Below, in pieces: positions 1-8,596 of a stretch of 64,000 bases of DNA. The stretch lies in the NCBI GenBank assembly GCA_963931435.1, contig OZ007012.1, forward strand, positions 1,674,001 to 1,738,000. The letters run 5' to 3'. The notes under the pieces were generated by a model, which was not told the DNA's origin, searched no databases, and saw nothing but the letters and a program-made list of their open reading frames with translations. The DNA is from Coprousia sp963931435 (GTDB lineage: Bacteria; Actinomycetota; Coriobacteriia; Coriobacteriales; Coriobacteriaceae). Numbering within the stretch: the stretch's first letter is position 1; the number at the start of each line of letters is the position of its first letter. Both the position numbers and the translations under genes were made by a program.

Positions 1-3000
1 CGAACGTCGACGCAGCGCGATGGCGCCGCCCGCGCCGAGGACGGTGAGGCCGAAGCACGCCCCCACGGCGATGTCGGCGAACACGCCGTTGTCCACCTCG
101 TGCGCCGTCTCGCCGGCACCCGCCTCGAGCGCGCGGTCGATGCGACCGTCGCCGTCGTAGTCGATCTCGAGGCGGGTGGCGTCCGACACCTCGCCCGTCG
201 TCGCCATGCGGGTGCGCGCCGTGACCTCAACGCCGTCGAACGAGCGGAAATCGGTGTAGACGCCCGTCTCGTCCAGGAAGCCCGCGGTGTAGGCCATGGT
301 GCCCTCGCCCGTGCCGGTGAGCTGGATCTCGTAGGCGGGGCCCTCCTTCAGGCGCAGCACCTTGATGCCGTCCTCCTCCACCACGTTGCCGTTCTCATCC
401 AGTTCGTCCTCGAACGTGATGGTGCCGAAGCTCGTGCGGGTGTTGCGCGTCGCCTCGGCCGAGGAGAGCGTCTCGCCCTCATAGGTCACCGTCACGTCCA
501 CCGGGCAGGCGATGCGGTGGTAGGTCTGGCGCACTCCGTTGATCTCGTTGGCGATGTCGGCGAAGAAGCCCTCCAGCTCGCCGGCGCCCGCCAACTCGTA
601 GTAGCAGCCCTCGCTGGCGATGCGCGACAGAAGCTCGTTGCCCGCGGCATCGGAGCCGATGCCCACCGCGTAGATGAGGAAGTCCTGCTGCTTGAGCTCG
701 TCCGCGTACGCCACCAGCTCATCGCCCGTGCGCCCGCGGTTGGGCTCGCCGTCGGACATGAGCACCACGATCTTGCGCGCCGCCGTGCTCGTCGCCATCA
801 TCGAGGAGGCCGTGGTGAGTCCCGCGTCGATGTTGGTGTTGCCGTTCGCCTCGATCTCCGCGATCTGCGCGGAGAGGAGGCCGTCGCTCTCGCTGAGCTG
901 CTGGACCACCTCGGCGTCGTCCGCATAGGTGATCACGCCCGCGCGCGCCTCGCCCTCGATCGCCACGTCCACGAAGCGATCGGCCGCCTCCTTGAGCTGG
1001 TCGATCGGCTCGCCCGACATGCTGCTCGAGACGTCGAGCACGAGCGCGACGTCGCGCGTGCCCGGCAGCGTCTGAGCGCCCGCGGCCATCTTCTCGGAGC
1101 GACCGAAGGACGTATGGGCCTCGTAGGTATCGGCTCCGAAGGGCATCGCGAGCACGTAGGCGGTGAACGCAGTCGCATCGGCCCCCTCGTCCTCGATCGA
1201 GAGACGATACAAGCCGTAGCCGGGAATCTCCATGGGCAGGGGATCGGTGCCCTTCGAGGAGAGGCTCCATGTCTCCGGCGCATCCTCGTCCTGAACCGTG
1301 AGGTCGAACTCGAACCCGAAGATGTCCGCGCTCGTTCGCGAGCCGGTGACGCTGTAGGTGCCGTAGGGCTCGTCGTTGATGTCATACACCTGCAGAGCCG
1401 CATCGCGGGAGACGGCAGAGAACCCGCTGAGCGCGCCGATGCCCGCCGCCTCGAACGCCGCGGAGACGCGCGCCGCCTGCTCCTCGGTCATGCGCCCCTC
1501 ATCCACGAGGATGGCCGCTGCGTTCTCGACGATGGCGCGGTACTGCGCGAACGTGCAGTTGGCGGGCGCCTGCATGAACGAGAGGTACACCAGGTGCGCC
1601 AGCTGCTCGGTGGTCAGCGCCTCGCCGTCGAGCGCGTCGTCCTCGCACATGCGGTAGAACGCATGGGAGACGACCGTTGAGTTGTTGTGCACGTGCCCGT
1701 TGTCATCGTTTTCGCCGCGATCCGTCGGATCGCCCCAGGCCTCATCGCCCACCCGCTCCGGATACACCTGACCCCAGCTGTCGGAAGGGTCCGCCACGTT
1801 TCGGAACTGCGCGATCTCCCAATCGCCACTCCCGTCGAGCAGGCCGTTATCAAAGTAGTCTTCCGCGATCGACCCCATGACGTCCGAGGTCGCCTCCATG
1901 AGGGCGCCGGATTCGCCTTCATATGCCATGCCGCTCATGCTGCTCTCCACCGAATGCGTGAGCTCGTGCATGACGGTAGCCTTGTCCACATCGCTCAACT
2001 TGTGGCCGACCACCAGCATGGTCGCATGCCCCATAGGCGTCACCGAATAGGCATTGTTCGAATTGTCCCCTCCCTCGCTCGTGATAGTGGCGTTGCCCAC
2101 CACGTGAACCTGCGACCCCAAGTTGTCGAATCCCTGACGGCCCAGCACGTCGTGGTAGAAGGCAAGATCGTCTTGAATCCAAGCGTAGTAGGTGGTGGCT
2201 TGCTGCAAGCCTCCGCGGAAGAGCTCGTCTTCCTTCCCCGTCGCAAGAGCCAAGCCTCCCCCATCGCCCTCAGCGACGGGCGTGATGGCACTCAGGCGCG
2301 CCCGCTCCGCCACAGTCTCCCCAGCCTGATCGATAAGCTGGAAGAAATTGCCTTCGATCGATCTGTCTTGGTAAACCGTGCCGTCGTCCCCGGTGAAATA
2401 GATCAAATCGCCCTGTCGCGTGAAGCTGTAATCACGTCCGTTCTCGTCGGTACCCGCCGTATATTCGAACGAGGGCTCCGCGCGGTCGGCATCGTACCCG
2501 TAGATATTGAACTCCTCGTCGCGCAAGCGGTACGTTTCCTCGCCCGACGGCTGGACCTCCACGTCAACGTCGGAACCCGTGGCGTCCTCTCCCGATATGG
2601 TTTCGAAGTATCTCAGGTCAAGACTTGCAACGACCTCCCCCGTCTGGCCATCGATGAAGACGCGCTGCGCGTCATCGGCTGCATAGGCGTCGCAGTGCCA
2701 TGCGAGAGTCGGCGCGGTATTCAACGAGTAGACGCACAGCTGGGGCGAGCCCGAAAGCGTCCACACGCCGGCGCGGGTCATGATCTCGGCAGCCTCATCC
2801 TGGCCGATGGCGGGATCGGTGTCCACGCCCTCGATCGCGGCGAGGTTGCTCGTGGCGCCCGCCGCGCCTCCGTCCGAGCCGGCGCCCACCGCGACGCTGC
2901 GCCCGTAGACGGGGATGCCCTCATAGAGCTGGCCGAAGCGGTAGAAGGTGACGCCATCGTCTTCCTCGGTCTGGCAGGCGCCCAGATCGTCGGCGCCGGC

Positions 3001-3357
3001 AAGGCCGAGCGAGGTGGCGATGTCGGCCGCCACGGTGCGGGCAGCCTCCTCCGAATCGATCTTCTCATCGGTGAAGCCCGCATTGAACTGGACGAACGTC
3101 CCGTCCGTCACGCCTGCCACCGCCGTGGCGCCGTCCCCGCCGCCCGGGTCGCCGCCAGATGCCCCGCCCGGAGCGGCGGCGCCGCCGATGACGCCGAGGT
3201 TCCAAAGGACCACGACCACTATCGCCGCGGCGACCGCAACGGCAGCGAGCAGGGCGACCACGATCGGCCAGCGGCGCCGGCGCACCGGGGCACCGCAGCT
3301 TCCGCAATGCTTGGCGCCCTTTTCCAGCGGGGCGCCGCAGTTCCTGCACTTACGCAT
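1..3357 (-). CDS. Zinc-ribbon / PepSY-like / M4 thermolysin-type protease / VWA fusion, membrane-anchored (3' end off window)
   Basis: The frame is open from ATG at 3357 to the window edge, 1,119 codons. Order of parts: an N-terminal zinc ribbon (CRNCG...CGSCG, residues 4-21); a membrane helix (about 28-50); a propeptide-like region (about 60-250); an M4 metalloprotease core with HELTH (H464, E465, H468), a third-ligand motif EATSD and a downstream catalytic-His motif HVHNNS; a linker; a VWA domain with MIDAS motif DVSSSMSG (D775); and a last hydrophobic helix followed by RRRS at the edge. Both ends are probably in or at the membrane, with the protease and VWA outside. The start overlaps the stop of the upstream zinc-ribbon gene by 8 bp, so the two are translationally coupled. 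The M4 and VWA assignments are firm by motif. The propeptide is inferred from M4 family layout. The substrate is unknown. Confidence 0.85.
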   Translation of the reverse strand, partial: MRKCRNCGAPLEKGAKHCGSCGAPVRRRRWPIVVALLAAVAVAAAIVVVVLWNLGVIGGAAAPGGASGGDPGGGDGATAVAGVTDGTFVQFNAGFTDEKIDSEEAARTVAADIATSLGLAGADDLGACQTEEDDGVTFYRFGQLYEGIPVYGRSVAVGAGSDGGAAGATSNLAAIEGVDTDPAIGQDEAAEIMTRAGVWTLSGSPQLCVYSLNTAPTLAWHCDAYAADDAQRVFIDGQTGEVVASLDLRYFETISGEDATGSDVDVEVQPSGEETYRLRDEEFNIYGYDADRAEPSFEYTAGTDENGRDYSFTRQGDLIYFTGDDGTVYQDRSIEGNFFQLIDQAGETVAERARLSAITPVAEGDGGGLALATGKEDELFRGGLQQATTYYAWIQDDLAFYHDVLGRQGFDNLGSQVHVVGNATITSEGGDNSNNAYSVTPMGHATMLVVGHKLSDVDKATVMHELTHSVESSMSGMAYEGESGALMEATSDVMGSIAEDYFDNGLLDGSGDWEIAQFRNVADPSDSWGQVYPERVGDEAWGDPTDRGENDDNGHVHNNSTVVSHAFYRMCEDDALDGEALTTEQLAHLVYLSFMQAPANCTFAQYRAIVENAAAILVDEGRMTEEQAARVSAAFEAAGIGALSGFSAVSRDAALQVYDINDEPYGTYSVTGSRTSADIFGFEFDLTVQDEDAPETWSLSSKGTDPLPMEIPGYGLYRLSIEDEGADATAFTAYVLAMPFGADTYEAHTSFGRSEKMAAGAQTLPGTRDVALVLDVSSSMSGEPIDQLKEAADRFVDVAIEGEARAGVITYADDAEVVQQLSESDGLLSAQIAEIEANGNTNIDAGLTTASSMMATSTAARKIVVLMSDGEPNRGRTGDELVAYADELKQQDFLIYAVGIGSDAAGNELLSRIASEGCYYELAGAGELEGFFADIANEINGVRQTYHRIACPVDVTVTYEGETLSSAEATRNTRTSFGTITFEDELDENGNVVEEDGIKVLRLKEGPAYEIQLTGTGEGTMAYTAGFLDETGVYTDFRSFDGVEVTARTRMATTGEVSDATRLEIDYDGDGRIDRALEAGAGETAHEVDNGVFADIAVGACFGLTVLGAGGAIALRRRS

Positions 3358-4108
3358 GGTTACCACCCGCTTCCGTCACGCGTCGCGTCGCTCGGCGGCG
3401 CATCAGGGCCGCGACGAGCAGGACGAGGGCCGCCGCCAGGATGAGGAGCCCCCACCACAGCCATCCCCCGTAGGCGCCGAGGACGCCGGCGAGCGCCGCC
3501 AGGGCGTCTCCCGAGCCGTCGGCCGCGCCGAGAACCAGATGCCCGGCGAGCACAGCCCCCGCGATGATCAGGGCGATGCAGGCGGGTGCCAGCGCGCCGC
3601 GCACCGGATGCGCTCCCGCGCTCCCCTTCCGCGTCGCGAGGCGCAGGGCGCCCACGGCACCGAGCGCCTCCAATCCCGCGAGCACGAGGCCGATCACGTA
3701 GAACGCTGCTCCGCCGAGCGCGACGGCCGGGGCGGCGAGCAGCGCGATGTCTGTCTTGAAGGAGCCATACGTCCCGAACGCCTGGACCAACGTGGCGACG
3801 GCGCCGGCGGCGAGCAGCGCGCCCGCGCACCCTGCCAGCACCCGCGGCGCCGCATCGGCGCGCGCGGTGCGCAGCGGGGCGGCCGGCGACGCGCCGGATG
3901 CGCCGGACGCCGCCTCCACAGGCGACCCACCGGATGCGCTGGAAGTCAACCCTGCAGACGACGCGCCGGATGCGCCGCCGGACATCGCTCTCGCCGGTAC
4001 CCTGCCTACCGTGCCGGACGCCGCACCCGCTGACGTGAACGCATGACCGCAGCCGCCGCAGAACGCGGCGCCGTCCTCGACCTGCCGACCGCACTGGGGA
4101 CAGAACAT
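3350..4108 (-). CDS. Zinc-ribbon multi-pass membrane protein
   Basis: A 252-residue protein that begins with a zinc ribbon (MFCPQCG...FCGGCG) followed by an Ala/Ser/Gly-rich linker and about four hydrophobic segments in the C-terminal 170 residues. The start at 4108 is preferred over an upstream in-frame codon because the zinc ribbon begins there and GGAGGAAG/GGGGTGG lie just upstream. The stop is nested inside the start of the M4-VWA protease gene, so the two are likely co-translated. Function is not recognised. The shared ribbon-plus-membrane plan suggests a membrane partner of the protease, which is inference. Confidence 0.8.
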   Translation of the reverse strand: MFCPQCGRQVEDGAAFCGGCGHAFTSAGAASGTVGRVPARAMSGGASGASSAGLTSSASGGSPVEAASGASGASPAAPLRTARADAAPRVLAGCAGALLAAGAVATLVQAFGTYGSFKTDIALLAAPAVALGGAAFYVIGLVLAGLEALGAVGALRLATRKGSAGAHPVRGALAPACIALIIAGAVLAGHLVLGAADGSGDALAALAGVLGAYGGWLWWGLLILAAALVLLVAALMRRRATRRVTEAGGNHA

Positions 4109-4294
4109 GCAACCACCCCGTTTCTTCCTCCTGCTGCCATAGTAGCGCAACGCCGAGACGCGAAAGGGAGACGGGCAGCGAGTCGCTGAGAGGAAACGGG
4201 GAGCGGTCAGGATCCGCCGCCCCCAACTGGGATCGCGGGCGCCACCTCGACACGGGCAACCCGCGCCGCAGGAGGCGCCCCGTCATCCTGGAAT

Positions 4295-4421
4295 CGTTTT
4301 CACCACAATTGAAAAAGGACTCCTCGAGGAATCGGCAATACGTGGTTTGCAAAAGCGCTGGTAGAAGCTTCAAGCTTCTCACGTCTACTTTGCAAAACCC
4401 GTTTCAATTGTGGTGAAAACG
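4295..4421. repeat. 127-bp element with perfect 20-bp terminal inverted repeats
   Basis: The left end 4295-4314 reads CGTTTTCACCACAATTGAAA, and its exact reverse complement stands at 4402-4421. Inside are two further palindromes, TCCTCGAGGA (about 4321-4331) and AGAAGCTT/AAGCTTCT (about 4372-4388), and the element is far more AT-rich than its surroundings. It lies in the 327-bp gap downstream of the HTH-aminotransferase gene. It could be a MITE-like insertion or a large transcript-end hairpin. I see no clear target-site duplication, and nothing else recognisable lies in 4109-4294. Confidence 0.75.
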
Positions 4422-4435
4422 CGTGAGATGCCCTG

Positions 4436-6148
4436 TTAGCCTTGGCGGTAGTGCGCGAAGAAGTCGGCCAGATCGGTGAGCGCCTCGTGCAGGACCTCCA
4501 TGCGCGGCAGGTACACGATGCGGAAGTGGTCGGGCTTGCCCCAGTTGAAGCCGCCGCCGCGCGTGATGAGGATGCGCTTCTCGTGCAGGAGGTCGAGGGC
4601 GAACTGCTCGTCGTCGGTGATGTTGAACCGCTCGACGTCCATCTTGGGGAAGATGTAGAACGCCGCCTTGGGCTTGACCGCGCTGATGCCCGGGATCTCG
4701 TTGAGCGCCTTGTAGACGAACTCGCGCTGCTCGTAGATGCGCCCGCCCGGCTCAACGTAGCGCTCCACGCTCTGGTAGCCGCCGAGCGCCGTCTGCACGA
4801 TGGACTGCGCCGGCACGTTGGAGCACAGGCGCATGTTGGAGAGCATGTTGATGCCGTAGATGAAGTCCCTCATGCAGCGCTTGTTGCCCGAGAGCACCAT
4901 CCAGCCGATGCGGTAGCCCGCGATCATGTGGCTCTTGGAGAGGCCCGAGAACGTCACGCAAGGCAGGTCGGGCGCGAGCGAGGCGATCGAGATGTGCTTG
5001 ATGCCGTCCATGCACAGGCGGTCGTAGATCTCATCGGAGAAGATCATGAGCTGGTGGCGCCGGGCGATCTCGACGATCTGCTCCAGCACCTCGCGCGGGT
5101 AGACGGCGCCGGTGGGGTTGTTGGGGTTGATGATGACGATGGCCTTGGTCGCCGGGGTGATCTTGGACTCGATGTCGGCGAGGTCGGGGTTCCACTCGGC
5201 CTCCTCGTCGCAGACGTAGTGCACGGGCGTGCCGCCGGCGAGCGTGGCGCAAGCCGTCCACAGCGGGTAGTCGGGACTCGGGATGAGGATCTCGTCGCCG
5301 GTGTCGAGCAGCGCGTTCATGCACAGCTGGATGAGCTCCGAAACGCCGTTGCCCGTGTAGATACCGTCCATGGATACGTTGGGCAGGCCTTTGATCTGCG
5401 AATACTGCATGATGGCCTTGCGCGCGGAGAACAGGCCGCGCGAGTCGGAGTATCCCTCGCAGTCGGGCAGCTGCTGGCGCATGTCGGTCACGACCTCGTC
5501 AGGCGTGCGGAACCCGAAGGGGGCCGGGTTGCCGATGTTGAGCTTCAAGATGCGCAGGCCCTCGTCCTCCATGCGGGCCGCCTCGTCGGCCACGGGGCCG
5601 CGGACATCGTAAAGGACGTTGTCGAGCTTGGTGGATTTGGTGAAGGTGCGCATGGGGGTGCTCCTTTGCGTGGTGGAGGGGGTCGGGTGCGCGGCGCGGG
5701 CGCCGGAGGCGCCGGGATCCGTGGCAGCCGGGCGATCGCCCGATGCGGGCGATCCCGGGGCGCCGGAGGCGGAAACGGCGGCGCGGGAAGCGGTCTCAGG
5801 CCGCACGGCGGCTCGCGCCGCAGCAGTCAGCCCGGCGGAAGCGGAGGCGGCCACAGGTGCATCGGGCGCCGGGGCATCCGCCCCGAAAGAGGCGACCGCG
5901 TGGGCACTCCGGGGCGCCTCGCCCGTGGCGAGCCATCCCTCGTCGACCTCGAGCAGCTCGGCGAGCAGGCGCATCACCCGCGGACGCGGCAGGGTCTTGC
6001 CGCTCACGTACTGGCTCACCTGGCTCTTGCCGAGCTTCTCGCCCCGCACGGCGGCCGCGCGGACGAGCCCGGCCTGCTTCATGCCGGAGGCCGCCATGGC
6101 GCGCGCGAGGCGCTCGGCGAACCGATCGTGTTCCGCATGGCGCTCCAC
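4436..6148 (-). CDS. HTH (XRE) domain fused to PLP-dependent aminotransferase (alanine-transaminase-like)
   Basis: 570 residues. Residues 1-75 form a Cro/C1-type HTH (GKSQVSQYVSGK). Residues about 76-165 are an Ala/Pro/Gly-rich linker. The rest is a fold-type I aminotransferase with NPNNPTGAVYP, DEIYDRL and the PLP lysine in FSGLSKSH (K405). GTG at 6148 is chosen as start because GAGGGGAG sits 4 nt upstream. A second strong site, AAAGGAG 7 nt before ATG at 5653, begins a 405-residue stand-alone enzyme in the same frame, so two products are possible. A bifunctional HTH/aminotransferase family of this layout exists in my recollection of conserved-domain collections. Expected reaction: transfer between alanine or another amino acid and 2-oxoglutarate, with the HTH sensing or autoregulating. 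Operators upstream support autoregulation. Confidence 0.9.
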   Translation of the reverse strand: MERHAEHDRFAERLARAMAASGMKQAGLVRAAAVRGEKLGKSQVSQYVSGKTLPRPRVMRLLAELLEVDEGWLATGEAPRSAHAVASFGADAPAPDAPVAASASAGLTAAARAAVRPETASRAAVSASGAPGSPASGDRPAATDPGASGARAAHPTPSTTQRSTPMRTFTKSTKLDNVLYDVRGPVADEAARMEDEGLRILKLNIGNPAPFGFRTPDEVVTDMRQQLPDCEGYSDSRGLFSARKAIMQYSQIKGLPNVSMDGIYTGNGVSELIQLCMNALLDTGDEILIPSPDYPLWTACATLAGGTPVHYVCDEEAEWNPDLADIESKITPATKAIVIINPNNPTGAVYPREVLEQIVEIARRHQLMIFSDEIYDRLCMDGIKHISIASLAPDLPCVTFSGLSKSHMIAGYRIGWMVLSGNKRCMRDFIYGINMLSNMRLCSNVPAQSIVQTALGGYQSVERYVEPGGRIYEQREFVYKALNEIPGISAVKPKAAFYIFPKMDVERFNITDDEQFALDLLHEKRILITRGGGFNWGKPDHFRIVYLPRMEVLHEALTDLADFFAHYRQG

Positions 6149-6197
6149 GGCACTCCCCTCGTCGATGCGGCAACGGAACGGATGAGATCATCCGTCA

Positions 6198-6283
6198 AAA
6201 TTGAACTTTGAACTCAATGCGTGAAAGTTCAATTTGTTGCAGTATAGTCCGTGCTGCCCCGAACAACAAGTTCAATTTTGAAC
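6198..6283. promoter_or_regulatory. Operator cluster of TTGAAC/GTTCAA half-sites
   Basis: A perfect 12-bp inverted repeat, AAATTGAACTTT at 6198-6209 and AAAGTTCAATTT at 6224-6235, is followed by a compact palindrome GTTCAATTTTGAAC at 6270-6283. The sites flank the promoter of the HTH-aminotransferase gene, one set downstream of the -10 and one overlapping the end of the -35. The natural candidate ligand is the HTH domain of that gene (inference). Confidence 0.75.
6241..6269 (-). promoter_or_regulatory. Promoter of the HTH-aminotransferase gene
   Basis: On the minus strand, -35 TTGTTG (6264-6269) and -10 TATACT (6241-6246) are separated by exactly 17 bp, about 90 bp upstream of the GTG start. 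It lies inside the operator cluster. Confidence 0.7.
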
Positions 6284-6293
6284 CGTCCACCAA

Positions 6294-6335
6294 ACGGAAA
6301 CGGGGCCGCGGAATCCCACCGATTCCGCGGCCCCG
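6294..6335 (-). terminator. Intrinsic terminator of the PTS EIIC gene
   Basis: A 15-bp perfect stem (6301-6315 with 6321-6335) and a 5-nt loop, followed on the minus strand by TTTCCGTTT, about 85 bp past the EIIC stop. It insulates the EIIC transcript from the HTH-aminotransferase promoter. Confidence 0.8.
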
Positions 6336-6417
6336 CCATATGCAGTCCCGCAATATGCAGCCCAACTGTCCACCCAGCCCGCAGCCCGCAGAGCGGGCGC
6401 GCGTCGAGCGCCAGCCC

Positions 6418-7692
6418 TTACGCCTCGATGGCGGCGGCTGCGGCCTGCTCCTGCTCGTAGGCCTCCTTGTCGGCGCGCTTCACGAAGGGCAGCCAGAGGA
6501 AGAACGGGATGACGATGTTGGTGACGATGGTGAGGATCACATACGGGATGCCGCCCTCCATGAACGCCATCACGCCGAACGGCAGGCCGAAGATATAGGC
6601 CACGCCGTTGGGATGCGGGGCCAGGCCCAGCCAGATGGCCAGGTACGCCACGCCCAGGGCCACCACGCCGTTGAACAGGAACGGGACGATGAACTTGAAG
6701 TTGAGCATGAGCGGCATGCCGAAGTTGAGCGGCTCGCCGATGCCGAAGATGGCCGGCACGATGCCCAGCTTGCCGAACGCCTTCATCTGCTGGGACTTGC
6801 ACAGGAACAGCATGATGATGCACAGCGCGATCTGGCAGCCGCCGAAGTAGAAGATGCTCACGAACGCGTTGCCCACGATGTTGGGCAGCTCCTGGCCGGC
6901 GCCGTAGGCGGCGAGGTTCGCCGCATCCATGGCGAGCCACACGGGCGAGACGAACGGGTTGATGACGTTCTGGCCATGGATGCCGAAGAACCACAGCAGC
7001 TGCATGAGGAACACGACGATGAGCACGGTCCAGATGTTGCCGCCCAGCTGCGTGAGCGGGATCTGGAGCAGGGTGTAGACCGCCTGGTGCATGCACCCGA
7101 TGGCCGTGAGCGAGAAGACGTAGTTGACGCCCAGGAACAGCACGGCGCAGATGACGAACGGGATGAAGCCGGCGAACACGTTGGAGACCATGGGCGGCAC
7201 GCCCTCGGGCATCTCGATCGTGAGATTGTGCTTGCGGCAGTACACGTACACGGCGGTGCACACGCAGGCGACGATGATCGCGCTGAACGCGCCCGACGAT
7301 CCGAGCCACGTGGTGGGGATCATCACGCTCTCATCGGCGCCGGTCCCCAGCGGGGTAATCATCATGAAGCACATGAACGCCATGATAGCGGTGGTGATGC
7401 CATTGTCGCCCTCCAGGTACTTGGTGGTCATGCTGCGCGCGATGAGCACCGTCATGTACACGGCGAGCAGCCCCATGGTCATGGTGTTGCCCATGGTGAA
7501 CACGGCGGCCAGCCCGCTCGACTGGAAGAACTCCGTGACCGGGCCCAGCGGCACCACCGCGAGCAGCAGCGAGAACGAGCCCACCACCGTCACGGGCAGC
7601 GTGCCCATCAAGCCCTCGGACAGACCCATGAGGAAGCGGTTGCCCGCGATCTTCCCCACAGCCGGGGTGATCTTGTCGAAGAACCCCTGCAC
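6418..7692 (-). CDS. PTS EIIC permease, cellobiose/lichenan type, probably 5'-truncated
   Basis: 424 residues rich in membrane helices, with the typical start of sugar PTS EIIC proteins (ITPAVGKIAGNRFLMGLSEGL) and the conserved FGIHGQNVINPFVSP and NFGMPLMLN motifs of the cellobiose/lactose family. It would carry a beta-glucoside-type sugar together with separate EIIA and EIIB subunits, which are not in this window. The only start available is GTG at 7692, with no ribosome binding site, and 3 bp further begins the broken end of a GH31 gene on the other strand. The first few codons have therefore probably been lost at a junction. A strong terminator follows at 6294-6335. Confidence 0.85.
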   Translation of the reverse strand: MQGFFDKITPAVGKIAGNRFLMGLSEGLMGTLPVTVVGSFSLLLAVVPLGPVTEFFQSSGLAAVFTMGNTMTMGLLAVYMTVLIARSMTTKYLEGDNGITTAIMAFMCFMMITPLGTGADESVMIPTTWLGSSGAFSAIIVACVCTAVYVYCRKHNLTIEMPEGVPPMVSNVFAGFIPFVICAVLFLGVNYVFSLTAIGCMHQAVYTLLQIPLTQLGGNIWTVLIVVFLMQLLWFFGIHGQNVINPFVSPVWLAMDAANLAAYGAGQELPNIVGNAFVSIFYFGGCQIALCIIMLFLCKSQQMKAFGKLGIVPAIFGIGEPLNFGMPLMLNFKFIVPFLFNGVVALGVAYLAIWLGLAPHPNGVAYIFGLPFGVMAFMEGGIPYVILTIVTNIVIPFFLWLPFVKRADKEAYEQEQAAAAAIEA

Positions 7693-7694
7693 GC

Positions 7695-8396
7695 ATCGGC
7701 GGGTTCGGCTCGGATACCAACGAGGAGCTCATGACCCGCTGGCTGCAGTTCGCCATCTTCCCGCCGCTCATGCGCAACCACTCGCAGAGCCGCCGTGCCC
7801 AGGAGCTGGACACCTTCAAGCACACCGACACCCTGCGTCGCATCGTGGAGCTGCGCTATGCGCTCGTGCCGTATCTCTACAGCGAGTTCGTGAAGGCGGT
7901 GCTCGCCGACGACCTGTACTTCAAGCCGCTCTCGTTCGTCTACGCTGACGACGCGCGCGCCGCGCGCATCGAGGACCAGCTGATGGTGGGCGAGTCGATC
8001 ATGATCGCGCCGGTATGCGAGCGCAACGCCCGCGGCCGCAACGTCTACCTACCTGAGCCGATGCGCATGATCCGCTACCGCGCGCTCGACGACTACGACG
8101 TGGTCGACCTCGCCGCTGGCGACCACTACGTCGACGTGGCGCTGGACGAGATGATCCTCTTCATCCGCCCGGGACATCTGGTGCCGCTGGCGCGCCCCGC
8201 GCAGACCACGCGCGACATGAACTTCAGCCACCTGTACCTGTGGGCGAACCCCGCCGGCGCCGACGAGCTGAGCTACGAGCTCTACGATGACGACGGCTAC
8301 ACCACCGATATCGACGAGCCCGAGCACTTCCACACCATCACCTGGACGGCACAGGGCCCCGCCTGCGCCACCCGCACGGTCGAGATGATGGCCTGA
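7695..8396 (+). pseudogene. 3' fragment of a GH31 alpha-glucosidase/xylosidase-family gene
   Basis: The open frame encodes 233 residues that begin inside the GH31 catalytic-domain motif (IGGFGSDTNEELMTRWLQF), where the full family has D-IGGF, and run through the beta-sheet domains to a normal C-terminus. Family members are about 650-800 residues, so the first two thirds, including the catalytic nucleophile, are absent. No start codon or ribosome binding site precedes the fragment. It directly abuts the antiparallel EIIC gene. Either a deletion/inversion or an assembly join removed the rest. Two hairpins follow the stop. Confidence 0.8.
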
Positions 8397-8407
8397 GAAT
8401 GAAAACA

Positions 8408-8445
8408 AGGGGCGCCACCCCGATGATGATCGAAGCGGCGCCCCT
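8408..8445. terminator. Hairpin between convergent genes
   Basis: AGGGGCGCC (8408-8416) pairs with GGCGCCCCT (8437-8445) in the gap between the GH31 fragment and the PurF-like gene. There is no strong T-run, so this may be only part of a double terminator. Confidence 0.5.
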
Positions 8446-8463
8446 GACACGCCTCCCCCTTCG

Positions 8464-8496
8464 CGAGCCGGACGTCTGCAGGCGTCCGGCTCGTTT
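8464..8496 (+). terminator. Hairpin terminator after the GH31 fragment
   Basis: A perfect 11-bp stem CGAGCCGGACG / CGTCCGGCTCG with an 8-nt loop, followed by TTTG on the plus strand. It can also serve the convergent minus-strand gene. Confidence 0.6.
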
Positions 8497-8596
8497 GCCC
8501 TCGGGAGTTCGTCCTCGGGCAAGGGCGGCTCATCGTCTGCCGCAGCGCGATGGCCGGCACGCGACGGCCGCCCGCTGCGGCATGGCGGGCAGACGG

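Noticed and set aside
100..3444. Long plus-strand frames opposite the M4-VWA gene
   Set aside because: Arg/Ala/His-rich low-complexity translations with no ribosome sites, typical antisense shadows in GC-rich DNA; the minus strand carries complete family motifs.
4290..4430. CRISPR repeat or T-box in the palindromic region
   Set aside because: Only one pair of inverted ends, no regularly spaced direct repeats and no T-box core.
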